A stretch of 64,000 nucleotides of DNA from Adiantum capillus-veneris (Eukaryota; Streptophyta; Polypodiopsida; Polypodiales; Pteridaceae). Positions 22,135 through 33,960 of this stretch are shown here, piece after piece. The stretch covers positions 176,236,740-176,300,739 of the forward strand of contig CM043944.1 in NCBI GenBank assembly GCA_014529385.2, read 5' to 3'. The position numbers were made by a program, and so were the translations under genes. Under the pieces are notes generated by a model. The model was given only the letters and a program-made list of their open reading frames with translations, made no database searches and was not told the origin of the DNA. Numbering within the stretch: position 1 is the first letter of the stretch; each line of letters begins with the position of its first letter.

Positions 22135-23203
22135 AAATCAGTCATCCTTGACTATGAGGTAGAAGAGATAAAGCCTTAGTCATTAGTCAATGTTTCTTAG
22201 TGCGTAGATGATCCCTTTTTACCCTACGACATCATTTCAAGATGGATGACTAATCCATTTTTGATGGCCTGTGGAATTTTTTCCCGTTGTTTTCCTCAAT
22301 TGAGCCTTGGAAAACTTAAGTAAGACCGAATCATTTCTTTAAACGTTAAGGCCCTTATCTGCTTGTCAGTAGAAGCAGCTTTTTACCTTTGCTGAGAGAT
22401 GGATATAGCCTCCTTAATCTTTTGGAAAGATTTTTGTAGGTCACGGCTATACTCATCGGCAGCGAAGATTTTCCCATGTACTTTAAGTAGCAAGGGACTT
22501 ATAGGTCTTCCCTCTATGATTTCAAAAGGTGATTATATGGACAGTATTATTGTATGCATACTCTACTAGGGGTAAGTACTTTTTCCATTGTGAGCGTTGA
22601 TCTACTTATGTAACACAAGTCTTTAGTAGATTGAGTATTGTAAGATTGTCTATCTCAGTTTGGCCATCCGTTTGTGGGTGATAGGCCGAAGAGAAATTCA
22701 TCTTGTACATAGATTTTCAAAGAGACCTTTACTGGTCATTTTAGGATCTCTATGGATGTTGGCAATCCATGGTGTTTGAAAATCTGAGATATGAAGAGAG
22801 TTGCCATTTGGTGTGCCTTAATAGTATTTCTCACAGGAATAAAGTGTGCTTGCTTGCTAAAGTTGTTAACTATTGTCCATATTCCCGTATTCCCATGGAT
22901 AGACTTGGGTAATCCAAAGATAAAATCCATGGATACTCTCCCATGGTGAATTAGAGACTGGCAATGGCTGGAGTAATCCAAGTTTCTTCCCTCTATCATA
23001 CTTAGTCTTTTGACATACCAGAAATTTTGAAACATACTCTTGTATGTCTACTTTCATCGTGGGCCAATAGAAGTACGTCTCTACTCCTCAAAGAGTAGGT
23101 TGAATGCCTCTATGCCCCGCATAGGGAGGAGCATGGGATTCATACATAACTTTCTCACGAAGGGAGTGGGTAACACATAGCCTATTTCCATGGATAAGAT
23201 AAC
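22135..23203 (-). pseudogene. Element C integrase, 3' half
   Basis: Minus-strand frames include YVSKFLVCQKTKYDRGKK (zinc-binding end), GNTGIWTIVNNFSKQAHFIP (core), and an upstream segment REKVMYESHAPPYAGHRG. Compared with E and D, the region from the integrase C-terminus through the chromodomain is deleted near 22255-22300, where the untranslated tail joins directly to the sequence around '-SRDLQ-SFQKI-'. Element B interrupts the reading at 23203/41914. Confidence 0.8.
23199..23203 (+). repeat. Target site duplication of element B, left copy
   Basis: ATAAC precedes the TG of the left LTR. The same five bases follow the right LTR at 41914-41918. Element C reads through at this point when B is removed, as confirmed by E's uninterrupted 'gaagataaccatcttgtaag' near 62760. 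Confidence 0.95.
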
Positions 23204-24141
23204 TGTTGAGCCAGCAGAGGATCACACCCACATTTTTGCTCACACTCATCATTTTGTAACCATTGATTGTGATAAATGTCTTTCCGACATTAATTTTGAT
23301 TTGAGCCATTCATTAAGTAACGGGACTCAGTTGAGTTTCCAGCTTGTAATTTCGAAGTAATTTCACTTGCTGATGTAATTAGTTAGAGATGTTCTCACCT
23401 CCAAGGCTGAGGTATATAAGCCAAAGTTTTTGTAACCTAAGGGGATTCAGATTATTAATCAAGGAGAGTTTTTGAGCGCCGTGACTGTGTCTGAGAGAGA
23501 GTGAGAGAGAGAGAATCTTATCTACTTGCTACGCGAGCTACGGAGCCGCCATTGGAGAAGCGACACCGCCATTGTGTTAGCAACGGCGAGAGCTACGCAC
23601 GGATACCAAGAGTGCGCGCTATCGGCTTCTATGTGTGGTAAGTTCCTACGAGCTTCGGTGTGAGTTTTCTTCCAACTCGTGTGTCGGAATGGAGCGTGCA
23701 GCATATCTATAGAACCACAACGAGTAGAGCTACACATTGGTACCATCGGGGTCAAGTTTTGATCACCTGTATTTTTCGGCCTGTCTTCATACGCGTTTAC
23801 CGCACGGAGTGGTTATAGGTTGATTTTGCAGTTCAAGTCTTTAGGGTGTTGTTCTTACCTAGTGTATAGACTTCCCCTTGAGTTTGAGATCGATTCAATG
23901 ATTCTAGATCCTATTTCGTATAGCATTCGTTCGTACAACGGATTTCAGTCACTTGAGTATTTTAGAACTTAGATTTGATTTCCTTAGTAGTGATTGTCAT
24001 TAGAAGGTCGAGTAGGTGATTTGACACCCACCTAGTTGTTTCCATGCGCCTGCGGGTCAAGCTTCGTCCTCGTCTGACAAATTCTGTTGTTGGTTGAGTT
24101 CTCGCTATTTAGCTTCCGCTAGCGGCGTAACCGCCTTAACA
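23204..24141 (+). mobile_element. 5' LTR of element B
   Basis: 938 bp, TGTTGAGCCAGC...CCGCCTTAACA. TATATAAG at 23413-23420 is a likely TATA box. The U5 portion resembles that of the palindrome LTRs at 16.9-19.1 kb. The minus-strand frame 23522-23755 recurs in the other LTR and has no known domain. Confidence 0.95.
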
Positions 24142-24143
24142 TT

Positions 24144-24161
24144 TGGCGCCGCTGCCGGGGA
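24144..24161 (+). other. Primer binding site, tRNA-Asp
   Basis: TGGCGCCGCTGCCGGGGA is complementary to the 3' end of plant tRNA-Asp with one mismatch. It begins three bases after the LTR end. tRNA-Asp priming is known for Athila-type elements. Confidence 0.9.
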
Positions 24162-24679
24162 CGAGAGCCCTAAGTAGGTGACCTTAGACTAATCCTACGA
24201 GGTGAGTCGTATAAACTACTTTGTATACTTTAGTTAGAAAAGATCTAGGAGTGGTGGACTCCGAAGATCTCGAGAGATACTAGGAAGTGGGGTATTCCTG
24301 GGTCTTCCGTGTTGACAGTATTTTTAGATTAGCTTAGATTTGTTTGTTGTTTTGTTGGTGTTGAGTAGTTGTTGATAGAAGAAGAATTTGCTAGTCCGTG
24401 AGTGGCAGTGGATCTCTTTAAAATCACAATTACCAAACCCATTTTATGATTAGGAATAGCTTAGGTAGGATTTCATTTGATCCTGATCTGGAGCTAGTAA
24501 TCATCGGAGTATTTGCTTGATATGGTTGATTGCATGTTAGATCACTAAACCGTCGAGTTAGTAGTGAAACTTGCAATAAACAAAAGTCAGAGAAATTTTC
24601 TGTGTATCTGGGAGTTGCTGAGCACTAGAGGAAGCTTTAGGAAGGATTCTGTGCCAAAAAACTGGAAATCTGCAACTTT

Positions 24680-24703
24680 AGACATCATACGCGTATGATG
24701 TCT
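24680..24703. promoter_or_regulatory. 24-bp palindrome, copy 1
   Basis: AGACATCATACG followed by its exact reverse complement. Symmetry extends three bases further on each side (24677-24706, 30 bp). Confidence 0.95.
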
Positions 24704-24967
24704 AAATGACCAAACAGAGACCAAAACAGAAATTTTGACTTTACCAGAGTGTTCAAAAGGGGAGTTATACCCTAATTTCAACTTAAAACAAGAGCATTAA
24801 CACTCAAAGAAACCCAAAAAGACAAGTCAGAGTCCAAGAAACGCAAAGAATAGGAAATTTTGGATTCAGATCTTGTTTTTACATTCAAACCTGACAAAAA
24901 CACTTGAAACTCAATTATAAACATTGGAGAAGGCTTAACACCAAAAATAGTCAAAATCTGGGAAAAA

Positions 24968-24991
24968 AGACATCATACGCGTATAATGTCT
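24968..24991. promoter_or_regulatory. 24-bp palindrome, copy 2
   Basis: One substitution (TATGATG to TATAATG) breaks one pair. Confidence 0.9.
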
Positions 24992-25092
24992 TTTGGCACA
25001 TCCACTGCTTATTTTTGATATTTGACCTGACAAGATTGTTACAAGCACTGTAGGAAGCATAAATATCAAGTTTTGACCCAAATTGATGAAAA

Positions 25093-25116
25093 ACACATCA
25101 TACGCGTATGATGTCT
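25093..25116. promoter_or_regulatory. 24-bp palindrome, copy 3
   Basis: One substitution at position 2 of the unit; the core is intact. Confidence 0.9.
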
Positions 25117-25376
25117 TTGACCTAATTTTGGACATATTTTGATACTTTGCCAACACAGATCCATTGTAATAGCTGTCTAGAGGTTATATTTCAAGTTTCA
25201 TCCCATTTGGATCACAATTGACCCAAAAAACAAGTCAAAAGCGGAAAATTGCCAAGAAAAGCCTAAATTAGCCATAACTTGCTCAAACAGAGTTCAAACT
25301 GAATTTTGTGAGTGGACAGAGCATAAGGGGGCTACTGAGAGTGAGCATAACCAAAATAGTCCAAATCTGTGAAAAA

Positions 25377-25400
25377 AGACATCATACGCGTATAATGTCT
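25377..25400. promoter_or_regulatory. 24-bp palindrome, copy 4
   Basis: Same TATAATG variant as copy 2. Its centre lies 180 bp before the gag ATG. Confidence 0.9.
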
Positions 25401-25568
25401 TTTTCAGCATAACTGCAACAAAATTCTCACTTGATGAAACAGAAGTTGTCCAACTGACAAGATTAAACAATTGACCAAGTATCAATCAGTTTGGATCAAT
25501 TCTGACCACAAAAACTTGAGGAAAACAAATTGCCGAGACAGAAAAGTTAAAGTCCTTTAGGGGAATTG

Positions 25569-28500
25569 ATGAATTTGAGATCGGGCAGGAACCTCCAGAA
25601 TAACCAACCAAAACAAGGGGAACCAGCAAGTGTCATATCAACCGAGGGAAGTGTAAACCAAAGTTGGGTGCAACCATTAGAGCCGATCTTTGAAGGAAGT
25701 GTCTCTGATACTTCTTCGGAGAGATCTTACGAGATTTTCACCGAACACTTGGAACACTTGAACCTGAACAACAGAGAAAATATGGCAGCAGGATCATCAA
25801 GCCCTTCCGCCACAATGAAGCTATTGTTCATAAAATACCAGTACGACAATGAGCAAGGTGCCAGGATCTACAAAGATGGAATGGACCGCTATTGTGTAAA
25901 GATAGAGAGAGACCTAGTGAGTTCAAGGACTTAGTGCCTGTGAGCTATAGCGGAGATAGATATCTAGATGACGAGGGTACCATGTACTTGGTAGTCCTAA
26001 ACCCTAACATTGTGGACAAGTGGGGATTGATGGGCACCAAAGCCAAAGTAGATGAAGAACTTGAGGAGAAAGCACCAATAATGAACTTCCCTGATGCGAG
26101 GTTAAGAAGAGAGAATGAAACTACAAGGATCAACACTGATAACATCTATGTGGGGCTATACAAATATAATAATGGGGAGCAAGATCTCTATTATAGATGT
26201 GAAGAACCCTACACCGGAGAGTTGACAGACCAAAAAAGACTTTATGTCTTTACCTACACAGAGGGATCGGAAGTGAAAATTGCCGCTTACGACAAGTATG
26301 GGAGGCAATACTCAACAATGGGCAAGAAAGAATTAGAAGGATATACATACTTTGGGGGACCACTACATCAGTATTATGTTACTTCTAGCTCACAAAGACC
26401 AGCACCAACAAATGGAGTGCAAAACCCAATGACGACAGGAGGACAAAGAACTCAGGCTGCTGACTCTTTCAGTCAACCTCAGTACTCGAAGCCCGGACCA
26501 ATGGGATCATTACATTCCAGAGAGTCAATGGATACGAATCGAGGTAGTGCAGTTCCAATCCCCACATATACCACTCCAGGTCCAAGGTTCGAAGCGGAAC
26601 CATCACATTTACCTCCTAGTAGTAGATTCAGGGCAGGGGAACCGACAAGGGTAACCCATGAAGTCCATGATGCTAGAGAAAGCTTTAGCCGGGACACAGG
26701 AGCAATGAGATTGGTAGCAGACCATAGACGTATGAGACCATCTCAAGTAGCCAAGTGTATGCCAAAGAAGTATGGTGGTTCAGGAGATCCGTATGCACAT
26801 GTGTCACTCTTTAAGCAAGTCTTAAGAGCTGAGCAGATAACAGATTTCCATACACAATACGAGGGATTTGGTCTTACTCTAGAAGGTACGGCATTGACAT
26901 GGTTTCAACCACTGAACATAGGGGGATTCCATGACATTGACCATTTGCTAAGAGAGTTTGCTGAGGAATTCTCAAAACGAGGGATTAAGCACAATACGGT
27001 CTCACAAATATATGCTTTTAAACAGAGAGAACACGAAAAAGTGAAGGAAGCTTCACTTCGCTTCAAACAATACATTGAGAGATGTCCAGTACGTGAACGA
27101 CCACAAGATGACAGACTATCTGTTCTCTTTATTGAGGGACTGAGGAACGACACTCTCAAGAAGGACTTGCACTTGAAAGCTTGTACAAGTTTCGAGCAAG
27201 TAACGAGAGAAGCATTGTACTTAGTGGATAACTGTACGGTTTATGGAGAGGTGTCAGCGGATACAGATTTTGCATCCAGTAGCTCTTCCTCCGTAGCGAG
27301 CGAGACTACCACTAAAAAGAATGTTCAAACAACAACCATGCCAAATGTAGAGCAAATGATAGAAGATGCTCTAAAAAGGATGGCACCATACCAAAAACCA
27401 TTGCCAAAACACTGAAATGGTGTGCTATTGAACAAAAATGGACAAACCATCCAACAGAGGAGTGCTATTACAACAAAGGGTATGTAAGGGAGCGTCAGTA
27501 TGCACCTCCTGCTCAATTAGCACCACCTCAAGTACATCCAGTACCTCGATACCCAACGGGAAATGTACCAGGACCTATGGGGATAGAAAGACCGCAACCG
27601 GTATTGGGACAACAACCACCTTTACCAGGAGCAAGACCAGTGGGCATTAGATATGCACCAACCTTAGAGAATCAGGAAGAACAAGCCTTAGTGCCTGTTC
27701 AAGCCTATTATGAAGAATCTGGTGCACACATGTCTCCAACTGTGTATTACCCACCAGAAGAACCCAAACAACCAGAACCATGGGGCATGATTGGGAATGT
27801 TGGAATACCAACAGTTACAAGTGCTTCTGATGAAGAGAGATACAATTTGGACGCAAGAACATTGATGTTCATAGCTCATGGAGGGTTAACAGGACAAAGA
27901 CCATCCTATCCACAAAGGACGAATCAAATGGGACCAAGACCAGCACTAGGACCCTGTTACAAGTGTGGAGGTGACCATCTGATGAATGTTTGTCCACATA
28001 CGGAAATCATTAGAATTAACGCTTATTGCACTGAGTGTGGGGTTACTCACTTCATTGAGGATTGTTCAAAGAATCCAAACAAAGTGCAAAAGACGACATT
28101 GAATATGCTAGAAACTATTCCTACCAGCAGTGGGTCTGAAAATGAAACTCTGATACCAACGCAAGTTGTTACTAGAGCTCAAGCTAAGAAAACCACTAGA
28201 GAACCTGAGAATGGAAAGTTAGCGACTGAAGTGGTTAGTCAAGGACCGCGGAGTCAGAGAAACACATGGAAAGCTAGAAAAGCACGCATGAAGTTGAGAA
28301 AAGAACGTGAAGACGCTATTCTAGCTGAGGAACTAAAGCGAACTAAAGATAGATTAGAAAAACTTGAGAGTCAAAACGGGAAACGAGAGATGAGCCCGGA
28401 AAGAACGAAACAAAAGAGTATCAAAGAAACAACGAGCTTAAGCTCAGGGGGATCAGTGCTAGTCGACAAAGTACACGAACCATTGGACGCACTGATGAGA

Positions 28501-28701
28501 GCTTACGAAGCTAGGTTAAAGAACAACCAAACACAAGAACAGAGGTGGATGACATACCCAAACGCGGAATTGGAAAAGCAGAGACTTGAAATGTGCCAGA
28601 GAATGATCGAGACTGCACAAGCCTTATTAGAACCACCAAAAGAAACAATGAATTGTGGAACGGAAAACCCAATTCAGCAAGAGACTATGTTTCACGGGTA
28701 G
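25569..28701 (+). pseudogene. Element B gag (three frames)
   Basis: The ATG at 25569 opens MNLRSGRNLQNNQ. The frame moves near 25905-25920 and continues as 25892-27415. This part contains a Gag capsid (about 26750-27220, with GTALTWFQPLN and LFIEGLRNDTLKKDL typical of plant gypsy Gag). A second shift near 27412 leads to the frame of 27416-28701, with a Trp-Cys finger (WCAIEQKW...HPTEEC), a Pro-rich region, two knuckles (CYKCGGDHLMNVCP; CTECGVTHFIEDC) and a basic coiled segment. Gag forms the particle and binds RNA. Both shifts could be mutations; programmed shifts cannot be excluded from one copy. Confidence 0.85.
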
Positions 28702-30539
28702 CTGAAAAGACTCCCAGTGCACAAAAGCCTGAAAATACACACAAGGATGACCGCATAGTATTGAACACAACCGATCAGGAGATAGAGAGTTTTCATCCAG
28801 TCATACAGAGGTCTTACGGAAGAGATGAGGATTACAATGAATTTTGGAAACAAGTGAGAGAGGCAAACTTTGCAAACGAGCTAAGTTGCCAAGCTAATCA
28901 GACAAATTGGGAAAAGGACATCAGGAATCCTCCCATAGTGGAATTTGAGGCAGGATCTCAAGTGGACTTGGATCTGCAATCTTACTGGGGAGATGGGGGC
29001 TCTGTTAGAACAATGGAGAGCAAACCTCATTCACTGAATACCTTACCTTCATACTTAGGAGAGTATGAAGCAAAATCCGAGATTAGAGCACTTCCCTCAC
29101 GAAGAATCTCATCAGAAAAAGTCATGGACTCGCAAGGATTGATAGAGATCTTGTCAACACCAGTGACATGCACTATCACTCTAGCTGAGCTTTTGAGGCT
29201 AAGACCACATATGTGGACCACTGTAGGAAAATGCTTGGAGAAATTTGGGATAAAAGACCCAACATCGAGACTGCAAGAGGGTATACAAGAGCTGAGTAAA
29301 CCACAAAAGAACGCTAAGCCTGTACCCTTAAACAAGGTCGGAGAGTATTGCGAAGGTGAAGAGGGGAATACAACCTTACCAGTTGAATTCCAAGGAGTGA
29401 ACACGATGGCAATACTAGACAGCGGAGCTGGGGTAGCCATTGCTACAAAAGAAATCTGGAAAAAATGGGGGAAACCAGCAATAAGGAAGACTAGGTTGAA
29501 ACTCCAATTAGCAGATGGACACATGGAGAAACCTATGGGGTTATTAGAGAAAGTTGTAGTGACTTCTTGCGGCATTGAATACGAACATACTTTTGCTATT
29601 GTCGATTTTGGCAAGGAGAATAACTATGATATCATATTGGGAAGACCATTCATGAGACAGTTGAAAATGGTCCAGGATTGGGGCTACGATCACATATACC
29701 TGAGAAATATGGAAACCACTACACGTGTGAACCTGAAAGACCATAGCTACAAAGATGTGAACCGAACACCGGTAGAGGAGTTTGATTCAGCTACTTTGGC
29801 GGGATCCGAATTTCCAGCTTGGTTAGGTAAACCCAAGGAGTTATGGATGTGTGGAGCCTCGAAATGTGGAAGTCTGAAACGAGAAGAATATGTTTTAGAA
29901 AGGGCTATCGAAGACGAAACTTATATAGGAGAACCCTTTCCAGAGGACACGCTTGAACCATTAGAATGGACACACATTCTAGCAACCCTAGATGTTTGTG
30001 CAATTCCGGATGGTCCCACAACAAAATTTTGCGACAAGGACGGGTACGACGTGGTTCCGTACTTCATGTTGAGAACTGTACTCGAAAAAGAAACTGAAAA
30101 GAACGATACACTGGAAAAGGAAGATGAAGAAGAGGTGTTTCACGACATTCCCGATCATCCAGAGTGGGGAAATGAAGCAGACAACGAGTCAACGGACAAT
30201 TCAAGCGGAAACGAAGAAACTATAACGGATGTCCGATTTTATGATTTTCCGAACCAAACTAAACAACGCCAGAAACGCTATAGAGCAAAGAGAAAAACAA
30301 AGGGGGTTAGAACCAATCCGATGCCTAGAATAAGAGGAAAAAATCAATTCCTAATGCTAGTAAAGGCGGAAGATTGTGTTAAGGACAAGATTTCTGGAAG
30401 AATGAGAGGCAATGATCAAAAGAGCTTACGAAAAACAAAAAAGGCTCAAGAAATCAAGTTCAAAGGAATGGAACGAAAACTGAAACAGAAAAATCAGAAA
30501 AGAACAAGCGCAACAGAGAACACACGGAGTCCAAGTTAG
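28593..30539 (+). CDS. Element B protease ORF
   Basis: A 648-codon frame overlaps the gag end by 109 bp in another frame. The retropepsin domain is at about 29370-29760: MAILDSGAGVAIATKEIW (DSG active site), then DIILGRPFMRQLKMVQDW. The C-terminal 250 residues are acidic, then strongly basic (LEPLEWTHILATLDV; Lys/Arg-rich end). The protease processes Gag-Pol. The start is uncertain; the gag overlap suggests expression as a fusion through frameshifting. Confidence 0.85.
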   Translation: MPENDRDCTSLIRTTKRNNELWNGKPNSARDYVSRVAEKTPSAQKPENTHKDDRIVLNTTDQEIESFHPVIQRSYGRDEDYNEFWKQVREANFANELSCQANQTNWEKDIRNPPIVEFEAGSQVDLDLQSYWGDGGSVRTMESKPHSLNTLPSYLGEYEAKSEIRALPSRRISSEKVMDSQGLIEILSTPVTCTITLAELLRLRPHMWTTVGKCLEKFGIKDPTSRLQEGIQELSKPQKNAKPVPLNKVGEYCEGEEGNTTLPVEFQGVNTMAILDSGAGVAIATKEIWKKWGKPAIRKTRLKLQLADGHMEKPMGLLEKVVVTSCGIEYEHTFAIVDFGKENNYDIILGRPFMRQLKMVQDWGYDHIYLRNMETTTRVNLKDHSYKDVNRTPVEEFDSATLAGSEFPAWLGKPKELWMCGASKCGSLKREEYVLERAIEDETYIGEPFPEDTLEPLEWTHILATLDVCAIPDGPTTKFCDKDGYDVVPYFMLRTVLEKETEKNDTLEKEDEEEVFHDIPDHPEWGNEADNESTDNSSGNEETITDVRFYDFPNQTKQRQKRYRAKRKTKGVRTNPMPRIRGKNQFLMLVKAEDCVKDKISGRMRGNDQKSLRKTKKAQEIKFKGMERKLKQKNQKRTSATENTRSPS

Positions 30540-30640
30540 AACGTAGAAACAAGTACAGAGAGCTCAAGAAAACTCTGAAAGAAGTTTGGACGACAGAAAT
30601 TGAGAGTGGAGAGGACGAAAACGCCAAAATCAAGGAAAAC

Positions 30641-32761
30641 ATGGATGTTCCCTCTCACTATAGGAAATTCACAATAGAGGATAGGAAGGTGGTATTAACC
30701 CAACCTATTCGAGAGAGAAAGGAGAACGAATCTTATGACGGACCGGAGGATGCAAAAAAAGTTGATTTAGCAGCTCCAGGTGAGCCACCTAGACCGGTGT
30801 ACATAGCCACAGATTTGTCTCCAGGCGAGGAAGAGAGACTTTTGAGTCTTCTCAGAGAGTATAGGGATGTGTTTGCATGGTCTTATAAAGACTTAAAGGG
30901 AGTTGACCCATCGATATGCCAACACACAATCCCACTGAAACAAGACGCAAAGCCTAGCAGACAGAGACCATACACATATAATGATACGTTTGCTAAGCGA
31001 ATCAAAGAAGAGATAGATAAGCTAATGGAAGCTGAATTCATATACGAGATTGAACACACCGATTGGGTATCTCCAATTGTGGTAGTACCCAAGAAGAACA
31101 GAAAACTACGAGTGTGTGTCAACTTAACGAAAGTGAATGCTGCAACAATCAGGGACAATTATCCCTTGCCGATAACTGATCATGTTCTAGAGCGTGTATC
31201 AGGGAAAACAGCATACTCCTTTCTTGATGGTTTTTCAGGATATAACCAGCTAGCCATAGCACTGGAAGATCAACATAAAACAGCTTTTGCAACGGAGTGG
31301 GAAATTTATGCTTATCGGGTTATGCCTTTTGGTCTAACCAATGCTCCCGCAACCTTTCAGAGGCTGATGACACATGCTTTCAAAGAATACTTAAGGTTGT
31401 TTCTAGAAATATACATGGATGACTTATGTGTACATTCTCTTCTGAGAGATGAGCATCTAGAACACCTAAGAAAAGTATTTGAGAAATGTAGGACATATCG
31501 CATTTGTCTCAATCCTGAGAAATGTGTGTTTATGGTCCGACAGGGCAGAATTCTGGGACATATTGTCTCACAAAACGGAATATCCACGGATTTAGAGAAG
31601 ATAAAAGTTATAGTGGATATGCCTAGACCAACCAATGCGAAACAAGTACAGAGCTTTATGGGACATTGCGGATATTATAGACGATTCATTTACATGTACG
31701 CTATAATAGGCCAACCACTTTACAGGCTAATAGTGAACTTTGAATGGACAGAGGAGTGTGAGGAATCATTCAAGAAATTGAAAGAGGCACTCATTACTGC
31801 TCCAGTCTTGAAATCACCAGATTGGGAGAAGATATTCCATGTGCATATAGATGCTTCGGCATATGCAATAGGATGCATTCTGGCTCAGCCAGAAGAAGGA
31901 AACATGGATTTTCCTATCTGTTACGCCAGTCGACAGCTCAACAATGCAGAGAAGAATTACACCACAACAGAGCGAGAAGGATTAGGAATGATATATGCTG
32001 TGAAGAAATTTCGGCATTATCTTCTAGCCAACAAGTTTGTGTTTTTTACGGATCACCAAGCCTTGCTCTACCTAGTGAATAAACCATGCAATACCGGGAG
32101 AATAGTGAGATGGTTCATTATCTTACTGGAATTCGACTTCACGGTAGTAGTAAAGAAAGGAAAAACACATCTTAGAGCTGATCATCTTTCGCGATTGACG
32201 AATGGAGAAGACCCTATAGGAGTAGATGACGACATGCCAGACGCGTACTTGTTCAACATAGAAATGATACCGAAGTGGTCTCAAAATGTCGTTAATCTAT
32301 TAACCTATGGAGGAGAGTTCGATAGAAGAGAATATAACCAGAAACATATTGCTATTCAGCAATCCAAGAATCTTCAATTGGTTGCAGGAAGGTTGTATCA
32401 ATTGGGAAATGATCATGTTTTACGACTATGCATCAATCCTGAGGAATATAAAATATATCTGCGCGAAGCACATGTTCAGGAATGTGCATTTCATTGTTCA
32501 AGAAGGAACACATATAGGAATTTGTTACAATTGGGAGTCTATTGGCCAGGAATGAAAGAAAGCGTACATGAATATGTCACTGTATGTATTGTATGTTCAT
32601 CAAAACCGCCAGCAGAGTATTCGACATTATATCAGATAATGATCGCTCTAGAATGGAGTCAGTATATTGTTGAATATCTCACAAATAGAACTTTCCCAGA
32701 AGGAACGTCAAAAGCTCGTCAGAAATCTGTAGAGACAGAAGCTAGAGAGATTACGCGTTAA
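30641..32761 (+). CDS. Element B reverse transcriptase and RNase H
   Basis: 706-codon frame. Reverse transcriptase: FAWSYKDLKGVDP, WVSPIVVVPKKNRKLRV, AYSFLDGFSGYNQ (catalytic Asp), MPFGLTNAPATFQRL, EIYMDDLCVHS (YMDD), GHCGYYRRFI. RNase H: HVHIDASAYAIGCILAQ, NYTTTEREGLGMIYAVKKF, FFTDHQALLYLV, LRADHLSRLTNGE. All catalytic acidic residues of both domains are visible. After RNase H comes a first zinc-binding module (REAHVQECAFHC...VCIVC, about 32460-32600). The frame ends by a frameshift near 32745 just before the second module. The domain set converts element RNA to cDNA. Confidence 0.92.
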   Translation: MDVPSHYRKFTIEDRKVVLTQPIRERKENESYDGPEDAKKVDLAAPGEPPRPVYIATDLSPGEEERLLSLLREYRDVFAWSYKDLKGVDPSICQHTIPLKQDAKPSRQRPYTYNDTFAKRIKEEIDKLMEAEFIYEIEHTDWVSPIVVVPKKNRKLRVCVNLTKVNAATIRDNYPLPITDHVLERVSGKTAYSFLDGFSGYNQLAIALEDQHKTAFATEWEIYAYRVMPFGLTNAPATFQRLMTHAFKEYLRLFLEIYMDDLCVHSLLRDEHLEHLRKVFEKCRTYRICLNPEKCVFMVRQGRILGHIVSQNGISTDLEKIKVIVDMPRPTNAKQVQSFMGHCGYYRRFIYMYAIIGQPLYRLIVNFEWTEECEESFKKLKEALITAPVLKSPDWEKIFHVHIDASAYAIGCILAQPEEGNMDFPICYASRQLNNAEKNYTTTEREGLGMIYAVKKFRHYLLANKFVFFTDHQALLYLVNKPCNTGRIVRWFIILLEFDFTVVVKKGKTHLRADHLSRLTNGEDPIGVDDDMPDAYLFNIEMIPKWSQNVVNLLTYGGEFDRREYNQKHIAIQQSKNLQLVAGRLYQLGNDHVLRLCINPEEYKIYLREAHVQECAFHCSRRNTYRNLLQLGVYWPGMKESVHEYVTVCIVCSSKPPAEYSTLYQIMIALEWSQYIVEYLTNRTFPEGTSKARQKSVETEAREITR

Positions 32762-32764
32762 TAG

Positions 32765-33960
32765 GAGATCAACTCTATAAGAGAGGTAAAGACAACCAGC
32801 TTAGGATTTGCGCATCAGAGACTGAGTATGTGATAATACTAGAGCAAGCTCATGGAGGAGTAGGTGGAGGCCATTTCTCAGGTGATAAGACAACAAAACT
32901 TGTCTTAGCCGCAGGAATATGGTGGCCAACATTACATATGGACGCTGAGGAATACGTTAAACGGTGCGATGACTGTCAGCGGACCAAAGTACCACTTAAA
33001 AGAGATGATATGCCGCTTAGACCAATGATGGGGGCAAGAGATTTTGCAAAATGGGGGATTGATTATCTCGGACCCATTTCACCTCCTGCATATAAGACTC
33101 ATGCACAATACATCATTGTGGCTACAGACTATCTAACAAAGTGGGTCGAAGCAAAGGCAACTCAAAAAGCAGATGCCAGGACCACGGCACAATTTCTATA
33201 TGAATACGTCTTTGTACAATATGGATTGCCAATAGAAATTGTGAGTGATCGAGGCACACATTTTATAAATGAAGTGATAGAGATCCTTCTAGATGAATTC
33301 ATGGTAATCCATAGGAAATCAGCCCCGTATCATCCATAAGCAAACGGACAAGCTGAGGCAACAAACAAAACCATATGCACGGTCCTTACGAAGATTGTAT
33401 CTGAGTCGAGAACTGACTGGGACCAGAAGTTGCATTCAACATTATGGGCATATAGGGTAGCATATAAAACATCAATAGGAACGACCCCATATAACATGGT
33501 TTTTGGGCTAAATGCTATCTTACCAATAGAATTCTTGATTTCAACCTTAAGGGTGGCTAAGGATCTAGAGTGGACAGGACACAAGCTTTCTGATAGAATA
33601 GATGACCTGGAAAAGCTAGACGAGCTTCGCCTAAAAGCAGTAGCTTCTATTTACGCTCAAAAAAGGCGACAAAAGGAATTTTTTGATAAGCATGTGCGGA
33701 CTAAAGAGTTTAAGGTTGGGGACTATGTCCTAGTTTACACTCTGAAACAGCATGCTAAGAAGCTTAAAAAGCGAGGGATGGGACCTCTGGTGATTAAAGA
33801 TCTATCACCAAGTGGAGCCGTCAAGCTTGCTACATTAGACGGAGAAGAAATGCCCAATTGGATTAGTGGATGCAGAGTGAAAAAGTATCTTTTGCCGCTA
33901 ACCCAAGACATGCTTCTCAAAATACATCAAGAAAAGCTGCGTGTCCAGAAAAAGAAAATG
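32765..33960 (+). pseudogene. Element B integrase with nonsense codon
   Basis: The frame reads LYKRGKDNQLRICA, the zinc-binding HHCC (EQAHGGVGGGHFSG ... CDDCQRTK), the core with WGIDYLGPISPPA (first Asp) and EIVSDRGTHFIN (second Asp), and SAPYHP followed by TAA at 33337-33339. That stop sits where relatives have Gln; the frame then continues with ANGQAEATNKT (catalytic Glu) through TSIGTTPYNMVFG and a C-terminal GDYVLVYTL segment. One base change therefore splits the enzyme inside its DDE core. Confidence 0.9.

Larger units (their letters stand above)
24162..25568 (+). promoter_or_regulatory. Element B leader with repeated palindromes
   Basis: 1.4 kb without a long ORF. It carries four copies of a 24-bp palindrome spaced 288, 125 and 284 bp centre to centre. 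The last is 180 bp before the gag ATG. Spacers share weak motifs such as 'caagtttcatcccatttggatca', suggesting old repeat units of about 284 bp. Confidence 0.8.

Noticed and set aside
23522-23755. Minus-strand ORF repeated at 41294-41527
   Set aside because: It lies wholly within both LTRs of B, has no domain and is duplicated only because the LTRs are.
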